64,000 nt of DNA, taken from the NCBI GenBank assembly GCA_030734395.1, contig JAUZTG010000020.1, forward strand, positions 1,364,001 to 1,428,000, in the 5' to 3' direction. This document shows, one piece after another, positions 24,278 to 35,684 of this stretch. How positions within the stretch are numbered: position 1 is the first letter of the stretch; each line of letters begins with the position of its first letter. The translations under genes and the position numbers were made by a program. The notes below the pieces were generated by a model. It was not told the origin of the DNA, made no database searches, and was given only the letters and a program-made list of their open reading frames with translations. The DNA comes from Sarocladium kiliense (Eukaryota > Ascomycota > Sordariomycetes > Hypocreales > Sarocladiaceae).

Positions 24278-24804
24278 CTTCCCAAGAGTCCGGCTGTCGA
24301 CGGCATACGGGAGAAGCTTATCTTGACCAAGGGTGCTTCGTCGCAGATGTTCTGGGCCGTGGCGCGGCAACAGAGCGAAGCGAGCGTCTGCTCGTCTGAG
24401 ATGGAGGGTGGCTAAGATGGGAAAGATGGTGGTGGCGAGTGAGCATTGGGGACGGACACAAGAGATGTCCGAGAAAGATCCCGAGGCACAGCACAGACCT
24501 GGTAGACGCGGGGCGACGAACGCGACACAATTAGAACGACAACGAGACAGTGGCCGATCTGATGCTTCAGGTTGGTCCAGCCGTGGCGTCGCAAGGGGGA
24601 CGATCACATGCGTGGAGGCTCGTGTGCGACAGTTGGGTGTCTTGAGGCTGGCCAATAGCGCACGAGCTAGATGGATGAAGTGGTCACGTCCTGTCACGAG
24701 AGGGAGGGACGATTGAGTAAGAGAAGTAAGAAGAGGCACAGACGTGCAGGTCTTGGCCGGGGTATCGCATCCGGATTCGAGGAATCGGAATGGTGGTGAT
24801 GGGC

Positions 24805-24827
24805 GAGGAGGAGGAGGAGGAGGAGGG
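24805..24827 (+). repeat. (GAG)n microsatellite
   Basis: About seven consecutive GAG/GGA triplets interrupt otherwise mixed sequence. Likely length-polymorphic; no coding role is supported. Confidence 0.75.
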
Positions 24828-25744
24828 GCCAGGCTGGGATGGGAAGGAAAGGAAGGAAGCATCGTGGACGGTTCCAGGATTGTTCTGGAAGGTCGCGGGG
24901 CATGGCGCTAGAACACCTGCTGTGCCAGTGCCAAGGGCCAGGCCGGCCATACAGCGGCGCTGGAGACGACGCTAGGGAGATAAGGGTGGGATTAGCGGCG
25001 ACTAGCGCGGCCTAAAATGACTTAGGCTCTTTTAGAGTGGCGGGGCTGGGCGACGCGAAGTGGGGCCTGCCCGGCCAAGGTCCCCCAGGTGCCTTAGGCG
25101 TCCCCTGGGTCGGGGTTATGCAGGCGGTTACAGGGGGCCAGGGGATGGATGAGGAACAAGCACGAAAGGCATCAATCAACCGCCAAGAGCCAAGAAGGCT
25201 ACTGGGGTCCAGCGACGGGGGGCGGGGCCAGCCCAAGCCATGCCTGTCCAGAATAGGCAGGAGAATACCACCCTGCTATCACACGGCACCTGCCCTGCTA
25301 TCGTTGGCCTCCCACCAGCACACCAATCCCAGCTCCCGCTGATCCAGCTTTGCGACACTGCGAGTGGGAGAATGAGCAACTTGGCTAATTGCGCCAAGGG
25401 TCTAATATTCGCTGCCAAGTGGACCCTCGTCGCTCTAGCTCCGGGGTTCCCAGGTAGACAACTGACCAGGGTGCGTCGCTGCAGCTGCTTGAACGGGACT
25501 GTCGACACGGCAGTCCACCAAGCTTCTAGCGCCTTGGAAGCTCTGATAACACCAAATGGATGCGCGATCTGCCTGTCGCGTCGCACGCTCGCCGCACAGG
25601 CTGGGTCACCAGGAAGGGGAGGAGGTCAGGTCACCGAATCGTTACGGCGTGGGCCGTTGTTCGTCCATGGACATGTCCTTTTGGCCCCCTCCTCCCCCTC
25701 CCCCCCCCGGACAGATGCAGTAGAGACAGAGGGACACGAAGGAA

Positions 25745-25750
25745 TATAAA
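25745..25750 (+). promoter_or_regulatory. TATA box of the amino-acid permease gene
   Basis: TATAAA lies 130 nt upstream of the start codon at 25880, followed by a pyrimidine-rich leader (about 25757-25855) typical of strongly expressed fungal genes. A run of nine C residues (25700-25708) precedes it. Confidence 0.65.
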
Positions 25751-25879
25751 GTTGCCTTCCTGTCCTCCCACACCCCCTGGTGATTCCTCTTGCTGGCCTC
25801 TTTCTCTCCCATCCCTCCCCTTCTTTTCCAACTCTCCCTTTCGGACTTCATTGCTCGTCTGGCAAGGATACCAAACACC

Positions 25880-27707
25880 ATGACGGACGTTAAGCGCGAC
25901 GACCTCGCCCTGGGCGAGAAGGGCGTCACTGGCTCTGATGACTCCCCGGCCTACGATGCCGCCCACGGCGATGTTGGCCGCGGTGAGACCTCTGAGTTCC
26001 AGAACAACGAGGATTACAATGCGCTCTCCTTCTGGGGACGTATGGGTTTCACTCCTGAGTCTTTCCAGCGTCGTAAGGAGACCGACAAGAACCGTCACAA
26101 CAAGCTCAACCAGACCATGAAGGGTCGCCACCTGCACATGATTGCCATCGGTGGTTCCATTGGTGCTGGTCTCTTCGTCGGTACCGGTGGTGCTCTCAAC
26201 CGTGGTGGTCCCCTTGGTCTTATTCTCTGCTACCTTATCATCGGTGTCATGATGTTCAACGTCGTCTTCGCTCTCGGTGAGATGGCTATGCTTTACCCGG
26301 TCTCTGGTGGTTTCTACGTTCTGGTCACTCGCTTCGTCGATCCTTCTTGGGGTTTCGCTGTAAGTTCTCATCTGAGACCCTTCACCCTCAGGTTCACTGC
26401 TAACTAGTTCTTAGATGGGTTGGAACTACTTCCTCCAATGGGCTTTCATCCTACCGTTCGAAATTGTCGTCGCCTCCTTCACAATCCAATTCTGGGATCA
26501 GTCCACTCACCCTGCGGTGTGGATGGCCATTTTCCTGATTGGTCTCACCATCATCACCTGCTTTGGTACTCTCGGATACGCCGAGGAAGAATTCTGGTCC
26601 AGCTTCCTGAAGCTGAGCGCTATTGTTTGCTTCCTCTTCATCTCCCTCGTCTGCGTTCTCGGTGGTGGTCCCAAGAGCGGTGACTTTGGTGAGCCCGTTG
26701 GTAGCAGGATCTTCATGGAGGACGGTGGTTTCCGTAACGGCTTCAAGGGTTTCTGCTCTTGCTTCGTCACTGCCGCCTTCGCTTTCGCTGGTACTGAGCT
26801 TGTTGGTCTCGCCGCCTCTGAGACCAAGACTCCTATGATCTCTCTGCCCTCTGCTTGCAAGCAGGTCTTCTGGCGTATCATCCTTTTCTACGTCCTGTCC
26901 CTGACTTTCATCGGTCTGCTCATCTCTGCCACCGACCCGGAGATGCTTGGTGGTGAGACTGCCTACATTGACGCCAACGCCTCGCCCTTCGTGCTTGTCG
27001 GCGTCCGTGCCGACCTCAAGCCTTTCGATGACTTCATCAACACCGTCATTATGCTGTCCGTCGTGTCCATCGGTATCTCTGGTATCTACGGTGGCTCCCG
27101 TACTCTGACCGCTTTGGCTGAGCAGGGCTACGCCCCCAAGTTCTTCGACTACATTGACCGTGCCGGCCGTCCCCTCTACTCCAACATCCTCATTCTTCTC
27201 CTTGGATGCGTTGCCTTCGGTGGTTCAAACACTGTTACTGGTCCCGAGATGTTCGACTGGCTCCTCGGTCTCTCTGGTCTCGCTGCCCTCTTCACCTGGG
27301 GCTCCATCTGCTTCGCCCACATCCGCTTCCGCTCTGCCTGGAAGCGCCAGGGTCACACTCTTGATGAGATCCCGTTCAAGCACGTTCTTGGTGTCTACGG
27401 TTCTTGGATCGGTTTCATCATGTCCATCATTGTGTTCATTGCCCAGATCTACGTCGCCATCTACCCTCCCAACAACGGTGGTGAGCGCAACACTGCCGAG
27501 GGCTTCTTCAAGTCTTGCCTCGCCTTCCCCGTCGTTGTCTTCTTCTGGGTGGCTGGTTACATCTGGAAGCGCCCCAAGTTCCTGACCCTTGATCAGATCG
27601 ATGTCGACACTGGTCGCCGCGAGATCGACTGGGAGATGCACCGCCAGATCCAGGAGAAGCGTGCCCGTGCCAACCCGGTCATGAAGCTCGTCTACATCCT
27701 GTTCTAA
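25880..27707 (+). CDS. Amino-acid permease (YAT/AAP family, GAP1/INDA1-like)
   Basis: Plasma-membrane proton/amino-acid symporter of the APC superfamily. Exons 25880-26359 and 26415-27707 give 590 aa with about twelve membrane helices. The hydrophilic N-terminus (about 75 residues) is Asp/Glu/Lys-rich, as needed for ubiquitin-controlled turnover in the family. Helix 1 carries HMIAIGGSIGAGLFVGTG, the substrate-binding unwound segment conserved in yeast Gap1-type transporters; FAFAGTELVGLAASET in the fifth/sixth helix region is another signature. The single 55-nt intron (GTAAGT donor, TAG acceptor) sits after GFA, before MGWNYFLQW. Codons are strongly biased to C or T in third position, and a TATA box with a pyrimidine-rich leader precedes the gene, together suggesting high expression. 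Substrate range (general or specific) cannot be decided. Confidence 0.95.
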
Positions 27708-29477
27708 GCGGACACGTTGTGTCTGTCACACAGTTTCGAGCCTTTTGGTCGTCTTTCCCACTGTCGCCAACTCGTGGTAGTAATTGCGAGGGATTAGAGG
27801 GATTTCATATATACCCACTGAAGTTTTCATAGCTTTAATCAAGCAATCTTCACTCAAATCAACCATGTGCCTACTGCTTCGTGACAACAGTGCCCCTGCC
27901 ATCCCAATCAACTCGCCCGCAGAATCCCCTGTCCATAGACCCTGGTCCCTCCAACAAAAGTCCACTGTCACACGCGGGTCATTGTCTCGCGTAGATTGGT
28001 CGCCTGGCGCAGCTGCGGCTGCAGTGCTACACCGCGTTGCAACCCAATGTCACAGTCCGTTCGTTTACTAACCTGCATCCCACGACCACTCAGGCAGGGC
28101 GGTTGGTATTTACCCCAATATGATTATATTATTTAGAATGAAGTCTGGCCTTTGATCCATGGATTCCTCATGTCACGCAATGGCGAGCTGCTGTGGCTTG
28201 ATTGCTGGGACTATGTCCGCTCCACCTGGGGTAACAGAGCGCCAAGCGCCACCAACGCTCGGACTTGATGTCTGTGGCTTTTGACGAACTGCCGTTTGCG
28301 ATGACGATCGGCGTTCTGGCGTTCAATGGTGAGTTTTCTTCTCCGAAGTTATGCACAGGTTAGGACCGAACCCCGGGTCAGGAATCCACACGACATGAAT
28401 CAGGGAGTCTCTCAGCGCCAAGTTACACGGTGCTGAAAGCCAAGAAGCAAACGCTTCTGTGGCAGAATCGCCGTACAGTCATCGGATTTCAACATATGTG
28501 AGGTGAGGGCGCACGACAGCTCCTGTCACCCGGGCAAGCTTCACTGGGAATGCAGAGTCTGAGCCCAAATGCGGGGGCGACTCTCTCAGTCAATCCAGGC
28601 GGGCTTGTCCATAGTACACTAAGCGATAATCAGTTATGCAATTGTGGGATCATGATAAGCAGAGGCATCTGACAAGAGATCCGGACTTTTGTAACTTTAC
28701 AGAAAGTCGCACATAGTTGGGCTATGATTTCAAGTTAAGATCATGCTGAACCCCATGAGCGGATGGAATGAGTTACATCCCAGGCAGGCAGTGTTGATTG
28801 ATGGCCTTGATGGACGTCCTCGACAAGAAATCAATGTGAAGAGTCGCCTTGTCCTAGGTCACACAACAAGAATGTAACTGGTAGGATACAGTGGGAGACT
28901 CGCCTTAACAAACCAAACAGAAAGCTGCTGCGCGGAAAGTAGTTGATGTGAACACGCTTGACGTACAGCTTGAACACGAATCGGGTATCTATCATCGCTT
29001 GCACGGGAAGCAAGAGGCCCATAAATGAAATTCTTTGATTCTGTTGTTGTATGCTTTGTTTTGTCGTATGTTTGAGAAAGACGACTTCGCAATACAGTCA
29101 TTGACGAGCAAACTCGTTTTACGAAAGCTCTTCAAAGCTGGACTGTTGCCTGATTCAATTGACTGAGGACCCAGGTATTTAACGTTGAGTTCATCGGAAG
29201 GTTCACCAACAAGTTTGCATGACGGGATAAGGACGTCTCGTACAGCTCGAAGCCAGGCAGGATTAGGGATGTAAGTCGCCTTCTACTTGTTCGTCTCAGA
29301 GTTTCAATATGGTTGAAGGACAGTTACAGTACTTGGTTGGATCACACTGCGCTCTCCGGCCTCTTCACCATCACCTTCACAACGGAAGCGACCCAACTCA
29401 TGAGGCAAAAGCAAGGACTTTTGGGAATAAAGAGGTAGACAAGATTCTATGAAAGTCGTATAAGCCATTGATTTGCA
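27708..29477. other. Intergenic region after the permease
   Basis: About 1.8 kb with 3' UTR of the permease at its left end and no supported gene. One possible extra 3' exon of the small secreted protein on the - strand (29446-29304) is described with that gene. Confidence 0.45.
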
Positions 29478-29912
29478 TCAATACTTACGAATGTCGCGCC
29501 TCCAGACCCCACAGCGTGCGGACTTCTCGCAATTAGTCATATCCGAAATCTTCTGGAAGTAGTACACATGATTCCCATCGAGAATAGCATCGCCTATTTG
29601 AGAGATCCTGCAATTGGACCCTTTCGCTCTCGGTAGCGAGGCATCCCTGGCCTTGTGACGTTGACCCGATCGTTCTGTTCGGGTTGAACCACCAGTGTTG
29701 CAGAATTGAAAGGAGTAGCCACGGCACATTGAAACATAACACTGGCTCGGGGCTGCCGTCAGAACTCTGGTTCCGAATAGTCTGTCGAAGTCTTTGACAG
29801 CATTTTTTAGGTCCTGGTTGGTTCCACCGCTTTGGTGACCGCATTTCCAGTTGCGGCCTTCACCGACACCGGACAGTGCCAGGATGGTTGTGAGCGTGGC
29901 AAGAGTGAACCT
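29478..29912 (-). CDS. Cysteine-rich small secreted protein, start unresolved
   Basis: The - strand frame from 29912 reads RFTLATLTTILALSGVGEG, a convincing signal peptide, then a mature region of about 125 residues with seven cysteines. Their arrangement (WxC, then PSQC-x4-C, FQFCN, NC, TNC, ARCG) resembles widespread fungal small secreted proteins, some of which are effectors; the role here is unknown. No ATG stands in frame before RFT: an in-frame TAG lies 15 bases upstream. The nearest ATG (29974) could be joined only by removing a 32-nt intron (GTG...CAG), shorter than usual. The frame stops at 29478; alternatively a 42-nt GTAAGT...TAG intron (29488-29447) would extend it, in phase, to 29304 with two more Cys. 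A TATA box lies at 30110-30117. Either a real gene with unclear 5' end or a decayed copy. Confidence 0.45.
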   Translation of the reverse strand, partial: RFTLATLTTILALSGVGEGRNWKCGHQSGGTNQDLKNAVKDFDRLFGTRVLTAAPSQCYVSMCRGYSFQFCNTGGSTRTERSGQRHKARDASLPRAKGSNCRISQIGDAILDGNHVYYFQKISDMTNCEKSARCGVWRRDIRKY

Positions 29913-30109
29913 CTGTATGAGTGATGACTATTAGCTCTATCCACTTCTATGGCATTGAGCTTGCTGCTTATCATCTTGAATACCGCTGGAGATTTGTCTG
30001 AAAAGACTCAGGAAACTGCGTGGATGTAAAATTTCGGCACCGAATGTTATACTTTCAAGTAGTGGGTGATGGAAGTCCAAGTGAGCGAGCACACCAGGAA
30101 ACAGTAGCC

Positions 30110-30117
30110 TATTTATA
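30110..30117 (-). promoter_or_regulatory. TATA box upstream of the small secreted protein
   Basis: On the - strand the bases read TATAAATA, a perfect core. It lies about 200 nt upstream of the signal-peptide frame at 29912, consistent with a leader of roughly 170 nt. Confidence 0.5.
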
Positions 30118-32344
30118 CAGCAAATTCACTCATCAGCCCCAAAGTTCCCCGGCAAGTATATACGCAGGAACTTCCTCCAGACTATGCTCTAGCAGGGCCT
30201 GCTGAGTATCATCCGTCGTCGATGGCAAGGCTCAACTCATGCACCTTTGTGACTGTATCACAGCTGGGTTACGCCAAATACTACCCTCATGTGATGAGAA
30301 CCACAGTTTAGGATTTGAATATTTCTCTGCTGTTCAATAATAGAGACTATACAGGTCCAATGTCTCTCAATTAGGTCGATGCTGTTGGTTGTTGGTCGTC
30401 AAATCTGCGCCCAGGAGGTCTAGATGCTGGCTAGGCAGCACAAATCGGCACGAGGCGACCAACGAGCTTGGCATTTCCCGTCCGATCAGGAAGGCCAAGT
30501 CAATAGACGCTACTGATTTGCACAGAAAGGGCTTTTTGACGGTCAAAAGTATTCAACCAACATGGGCGATCACGGAAAGACCGCTTCTGTCACATTGACT
30601 ATCGGCGCGTCGTCATGGCGCAGCACGGGATGCCATCTCATGTGGCCGGATCTCGTCCTTAAGATGACCTTAGATTTGAACCCATGGCTGAATGCGGCCA
30701 TCTCTTGTGTTAATTATACGACTCATATTCGATCAAACGCGTCCACCCGCTTCCCCGGCCGTGCAACCCCTTCACCGGAGATCCCGCGGTGCGGCTGTGA
30801 CCCCCACGCTTGCTATCACATCGGCCGCGATGCAAGTTGCATCTAGGCCTATGATGCGCTTGCTTTCCCTTTTCAATTGCTTGCTTGAGCTGGATGTTCA
30901 TCAGCTTTCTTTGCTGTTTGCTACGAACCTAGGGGTTGCACAAACTTCCTAGATAAGCTTGTCGTCATCCAGCAGGGACGGTCCAAGAATGGGAGCCGGA
31001 ATCACTTCCTCCTCATTCGAGGCTCTTGCGTCTCCAGTAGCAGACACTCTCTTCACAAGCACAGGTCGGCGTTCTTACGGTAGGGTGCGTTAGGATCCTT
31101 CAAAATACAGTTCGAGGTCTTGAGGTAGAAGAGCCACATGATGGACAACAATAACGCATTTCAACCATTTCAAGTAATGTGAAAATGCTAGCCCATGTTG
31201 CGCACGTCCAGAGTGGTGTGATTCCGAAGCCTGTTAAACAGTAAACCGTTCATCTTTCAACCTGAAGTAAAGGCCTTGTCTTTCCGGAAGTGATCAAGGG
31301 CGCAAAAGGACCCGACAGTGCGAGGCGCCTCTTGATGTATGCATAATAGGAGGGATCGCTGTCTGGGCCGTAACCTGCCGAGGGGCCAGCCTTTCAGCCT
31401 GATACCCTGACGTACAGTCACAATGCCGCCGAATTGCCATGGGGCGCGTAACCGCTTGCCTTTCACCTCATACCTGGCCCATCAACGCTCCTCTAACCCG
31501 GTTGCCAGACTACGATACGATCGCCGACCGCACGAAACCTCAAGGCTGTCATAGCGTGGTTCAGCTGGCAACTTGCCCTGTGCGTCGAGCATCTGGATAT
31601 CGAGCTTGAACTTTTGATAACACATCTGCGAGGACAATATATTCCAAGTTTCGGCTGCGTGATCGTTCCTCTCATTAAGAGCAAGAGCCGAGTTGATAGG
31701 CTTTCGTGGTTAGCTGTAATCCCTCCAAGCTCAGCGCTACGAACGAGCTCATCGCATCTAAGATCATGTCAAGGCACCCCTCTCAACCAGAGCGTTCAGC
31801 CCACAGAGATGGTATGAAGTGTGTATAGCTCTGGACGCTAAACCCGAGCACGCGAAGGAGGCTATCGTGGTCTATCATAAGCCCAACTGCCTCAGCCGGG
31901 CACGAACGCAGCTCTCCGCGCCGCCTCCGCATCTAGGCCACAAGGTGCTCCTTCTCCTCTTGTAGCAGTAAAGTGGATCATACGCTTGACGTGTCAATGC
32001 GGTATCGTTTAGGGAGATGAGGTTGCAGCATGCACTTGTGCCTGACAGCGCAACGCAGCCAACTTCTCACCACGGTCAACCAGCTGTGAGGTTCACTCGT
32101 CCTCCCAGTTGAGATTTTCTGAACTTGAAGGTCAAATTACCTGACACTCGACTCGAAAGAGAAGGCTTCTCATGATCGCATCGCATGTTCCAGAAGTGAG
32201 GAGGTTCTTACACCGCTTCGCGATGCATCGTGGCCCACTCCGACCACGCAACCTGCATGACCGTAGCCCAACACGACCAGGGTCCCAGCCATCGACCCAA
32301 AAGTAGGTGAGACTTCACCGTCCTTTCGTCCATTGCCGTTGGTC

Positions 32345-32351
32345 TATAAAA
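32345..32351 (+). promoter_or_regulatory. TATA box of the small orphan gene
   Basis: TATAAAA, about 200 nt upstream of the ATG at 32552, followed by a C/T-rich stretch ending in CTCAAG, the usual layout of a fungal core promoter. Confidence 0.5.
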
Positions 32352-32551
32352 CCAGAGGCCGATCTCCCCGTTTTCGTCTTGCTTTCCTTTTCCTCTCTCA
32401 AGGCTGCCGATCTCGGCTGGCCGCAAGTTCCCAAACCTCTTTTTAACAACTCCCCAACAAATACACCTCTTACCCTCCCAACCGGACAGAGTGAGCTTTG
32501 GTTCTCGCTCTGGAAAGCTGGTTGACGGGTTCGATTCAGCAGAATCACACC

Positions 32552-33005
32552 ATGGATGCCGAGCGCTTCGATGCGTGGCAATGGGTGATGTGGCTGCTGC
32601 TTTGCCTTGCCGGGCTTATGCCTGGTGAGGTGGCCGTCGATCAGACTGCGGAATCCTCTTCGGTGAGGGCTTCTGCGGTTGTCGTCGGTGTTGAGCAGGA
32701 TGTGAAGGTGACTGCTGTCGGTATTTCGAAAATGGTTGCAGAGGAGGAGGGTATGTTGTTGCTGGCGGATATGGCTGGACGCTTGTCTCGGCCATCCAAG
32801 CTGGATGACAACACTTCTCATCTCAACTTGAGATCAACCCTAATCACTCCGTGTTTATCCAATGACCGAGGTATGTATCCTCTACTCGCTCAGATACGGG
32901 AAGAACACACTCTAACGCATCCCAGAAACAATGCATTCTAGTATTGGTCGGATAAGCTCGAGGCTCATTCCCAAGCGAGCCCTCCGTCCCAATGTTATGG
33001 CATAG
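32552..33005 (+). CDS. Small orphan protein, ~132 aa, one intron
   Basis: I do not recognise this protein. The ATG sits in a strong context (CACCATGG) downstream of a TATA box. Exons 32552-32870 and 32926-33005 total 399 nt. The 55-nt intron is textbook: GAG|GTATGT donor, CTAAC branch, CCCAG acceptor, and its removal keeps the frame and gives the C-terminus SSIGRISSRLIPKRALRPNV. The first 28 residues hold a hydrophobic stretch (VMWLLLCLAGLM) that could be a signal peptide or anchor. The rest is Ser/Val/Leu-rich with no domain seen. A second possible donor at 32751 (GTATGT) has no good acceptor. Without the intron the frame would stop at 32941. Coding status is inferred from the gene signals. 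Confidence 0.45.
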
Positions 33006-34191
33006 CCTGCCAACGACTTGGACGAAGGGCGTGGAATCTTTACTGGAGGCCCTGCTTCAACACAGGTGTCGCTCACGCTCGCCCATGATGAAAGAGGTCG
33101 GGCTTCCGGATTGACGAAAACGCGATGAGATGATGAGAACCTCGAGGTCACGAAGCGATGAAGGAAACGATTGAAACGAACGAACCGACGGCAATGGCAT
33201 GGGCCCGGGGATGAGATGGCTTCATCGATAGGCTGGAAGTCCCCGACCGGCTGGTCACCCACATCCTGTTCACAGGCGCACCCACATCTTCCCTATGTCA
33301 TGAGCGTAATTGATTTATGAATTGCGATATCGCGCGTGCCTCCCGTTTGTGATATGTTGTGCCTGTTCCGCGTCGTGTAATTGAGTGTGTCTGCTCCACC
33401 AACACTAGTCAGTGTGTTCGTAGTCTGGTCCCGGGCAAATAGCCTGTCCATTGTCAGCTGAGCGAGGCCCGATCAACAGTATATCCAAATTGTTCGACTG
33501 GTTCCTTGTAGACGGCATCTCAATCTCTCCGGACCCCACACTAATCCTCCCGTCTCTCGGATCTGGCGTTGACCGTGGAGGCTAGAGAGGATAGGTCCCA
33601 AACTAGAGCCGGGAGGCAACCGAGCCGGAGGCTAGCAAGCGAGACAAGATGAGAGAGGTCTTTCTTGGAATAGCGGGCGCCCGGGGAAATGCCCGTTGGT
33701 GGGAGAGATCGATGCTGGGGGATTCTCCTCTTGGGAATCGGTGCGTGTGGAGAGAATAGGCAGGCTGCAGGATGGGATGATGACCTTGACAGATTTAGCT
33801 GGACGATGTTTCGTTCACCCACAGCGAAGGTTTGAGGCGGTTAACAGGGGCCCCCTGAGGGACGGTGGCAGGTGGATCAGCGGCGCGTTTACAGGCTGTG
33901 GGTGTTTCAAGCCGGAACGATGATGCTGGTGCCGAGGGGCCACTCGACCACCCCATTCCACAGCTTCGATACTGGCCCAAGACACGGCTCGACGCAAACG
34001 TGGTCGCATCTCTTTTCTCCCCTTCTCTATTTTTGGTCCATCTTGTTCATTTATCCTCTTCTACATCTTGCTTTTGCGTTCCCTTCCCTACGGCATTGAC
34101 TGCCACTTCATTCTGTCTTGATACCCTCACCCTGGCCCTTCCCTCCCTTCGTCTTCTCTCTACAAGCTCTCCATACCAAACCCTGCAAACC
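33006..34191. other. Intergenic region before the MFS gene
   Basis: About 1.2 kb. The last 200 bases are C/T-rich and look like the leader of the transporter. No gene supported. Confidence 0.45.
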
Positions 34192-35684
34192 ATGGCCGCC
34201 GTCGACCCAGCCACAAGGAAGCGAGTGTTGCGCGTTGTCGCAATCTCACTCCTTCTCGACCTTGTCAGTCTTTCGTCTGAGCTAGTCCCGGTACCTTGGA
34301 TCTGAAGCTGACCATATTGACACTCCAGATCTCCTTCACCTTCATTCTACCACTCTTCCCGAAGCTCCTCGAGTTCTACCGTGATCGCGAAGCTCCCTCA
34401 CTCACCGAGCCCAGCCCCGCGACTCTTCTCCAAACGATTCTGGCCGGACTGAACCGATACAAGGCTGCCTTCTCGCGGCCAATCGACTCGAGATATGACA
34501 TTGTGCTCATTGGCGGGGCCATGGGCTCCCTCTTCTCGTATGGCCACTCTTCGCTCGTCTTGCGATGCCGAGCTACGACCCGACCACAACCGAGCTCTTG
34601 CTGACCATTGCCTTCTTACAGACTCCTCCAAGCGATTGCTTCGCCCTTCATTGGCACTCTCTCCGATCGATACGGCCGACGTACCGCCCTCCTCGCCTCC
34701 ATGTGCGGCAACATCCTCTCCGTTCTCCTTTGGGTCGCCGCAGTCGACTTCCGCACCTTCATTGCCAGTCGCGTTGTAGGCGGTCTCTCCGAGGGCAATG
34801 TCCAACTTGCGACCGCCATGGCCACCGATATTTCCGACGAGGCCTCGCGCGGCTCGACAATGGCCATCATTGGCGCATGCTTCTCGATCGCCTTCACCTT
34901 CGGCCCTGGTCTTGGGGCTTGGCTGAGCACCATCTCCACCGTTGCTGCAAACCCTTTTGCCACGGCTGCCGGCTTCAGCCTTGCGCTCATCGTGGTGGAG
35001 ACTGTGTACCTGTACTTCTGCCTGCCCGAAACGCTCCCAGCGTTGACAGGCAAGTCGGCCAAGGCAAATGGGAAGAAGAGAAGTCCTGCGAAGCCCGTGG
35101 AGAGGACGAATTCACACTTCCTCCTCAATGCGGTGCACTTTGTCTTCCTGCTCTTTTTCTCCGGCATGGAGAGCTCCTTATCCTTCATGACCTACGAGCT
35201 TTTCGCCTTCACCTCTGGCAAGAACGGCAGACTTCTCGGCTTCGTCGGTCTCGTTGCTTCGATTCTCCAAGGCGCTGTCACCCGTCGTCTGCCACCTCTC
35301 ATGTCCGTCCGCGTTGGTGTGCTGGCCTGCCTCGCATCCTTCGTCCTTCTCGGACGCGTCGAGAGCATTGGTGGTCTTTACGCCGCCGCGACATGCCTAG
35401 CTGTCACTTCAGCGACTGTCGTCACTGGTCTCAACGCGCTGAGCAGCTTCGAGGCGAGTGAGGATGAGCGCGGTGGAAAGTTGGGCATGTTGAGGAGCTG
35501 GGGTCAGCTGGGACGCGGGCTGGGACCGATCCTATTTACGAGTGTATATTGGTGGGCTGGCAGGGAGTATGCATACAACATGGGCGCGACAGGCATTGCG
35601 GTGGTGGCTGGCGCTGCGTTTTTCGGCCTAAAGACTCCTCGAGGAGCAGAAAAGGCTGTGAAGTCCGGAAAGCAGGAGCTGTGA
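34192..35684 (+). CDS. Major facilitator superfamily transporter (DHA1/MFSD10-like)
   Basis: Probable proton-driven exporter or organellar transporter. Exons 34192-34263, 34329-34537 and 34622-35684 give 447 aa. The first exon ends in the first helix (ISLLLDL|ISFTFILPLFPKLLEF). After a loop of about 50 residues, helix 2 leads into SPFIGTLSDRYGRR, the MFS loop 2-3 signature (G-x-x-x-D-R-x-G-R-R). RVVGGLSEGNVQLATA is the helix 4 motif, and FGPGLGAWLS fits motif C of drug:proton antiporters. Size and layout resemble the tetracycline-transporter-like MFSD10 group and its fungal relatives. The second intron removes an in-frame run that would otherwise stop before SDR. The C-terminus is short and lysine-rich (GAEKAVKSGKQEL). 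Substrate unknown. Confidence 0.88.

Larger units (their letters stand above)
19761..25879. other. Gene-poor block, 6.1 kb
   Basis: No supported gene. The open frames are short, spread over all frames, and lack motifs; none shows a convincing chain of splice sites. Small structures seen are an 11-bp direct repeat near 21,703, a hairpin at 24,248-24,277, and a (GAG)n tract at about 24,805. The distal part (from about 24,700) becomes C/T-rich on the + strand from 25,680 and should be the promoter and leader of the amino-acid permease. The block could contain eroded transposons, but I could not recognise transposase, reverse transcriptase or terminal repeats. Confidence 0.5.
29975..32551. other. 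Gene-poor region
   Basis: About 2.6 kb. It contains TATA boxes for the flanking small genes (30110-30117 on -, 32345-32351 on +). Several short - strand frames between 30954 and 31740 translate into plausible-looking text but change frame repeatedly and match no family, so no gene is called. Confidence 0.45.

Noticed and set aside
24176..24862. 228-codon - strand frame, Pro/Ser-rich
   Set aside because: Composition reflects C/T-rich promoter-like DNA; no motif, no splice support.
25631..26371. 246-codon - strand frame
   Set aside because: Antisense shadow of the amino-acid permease and its leader.
30954..31740. Chain of - strand fragments with protein-like text, at first suspected to be a decayed transporter or signalling gene
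   Set aside because: The reading frame would need many shifts, no fragment matches a family I can name, and open stretches of this length are expected by chance in several kilobases.
32527..32545. GGTTCGATTC, a T-loop-like tRNA box
   Set aside because: The flanking bases do not form a T-arm or acceptor stem and no A box is found upstream.
34565..35461. 298-codon + strand frame, Arg/Ser/His-rich
   Set aside because: Shadow of the MFS gene in another frame.
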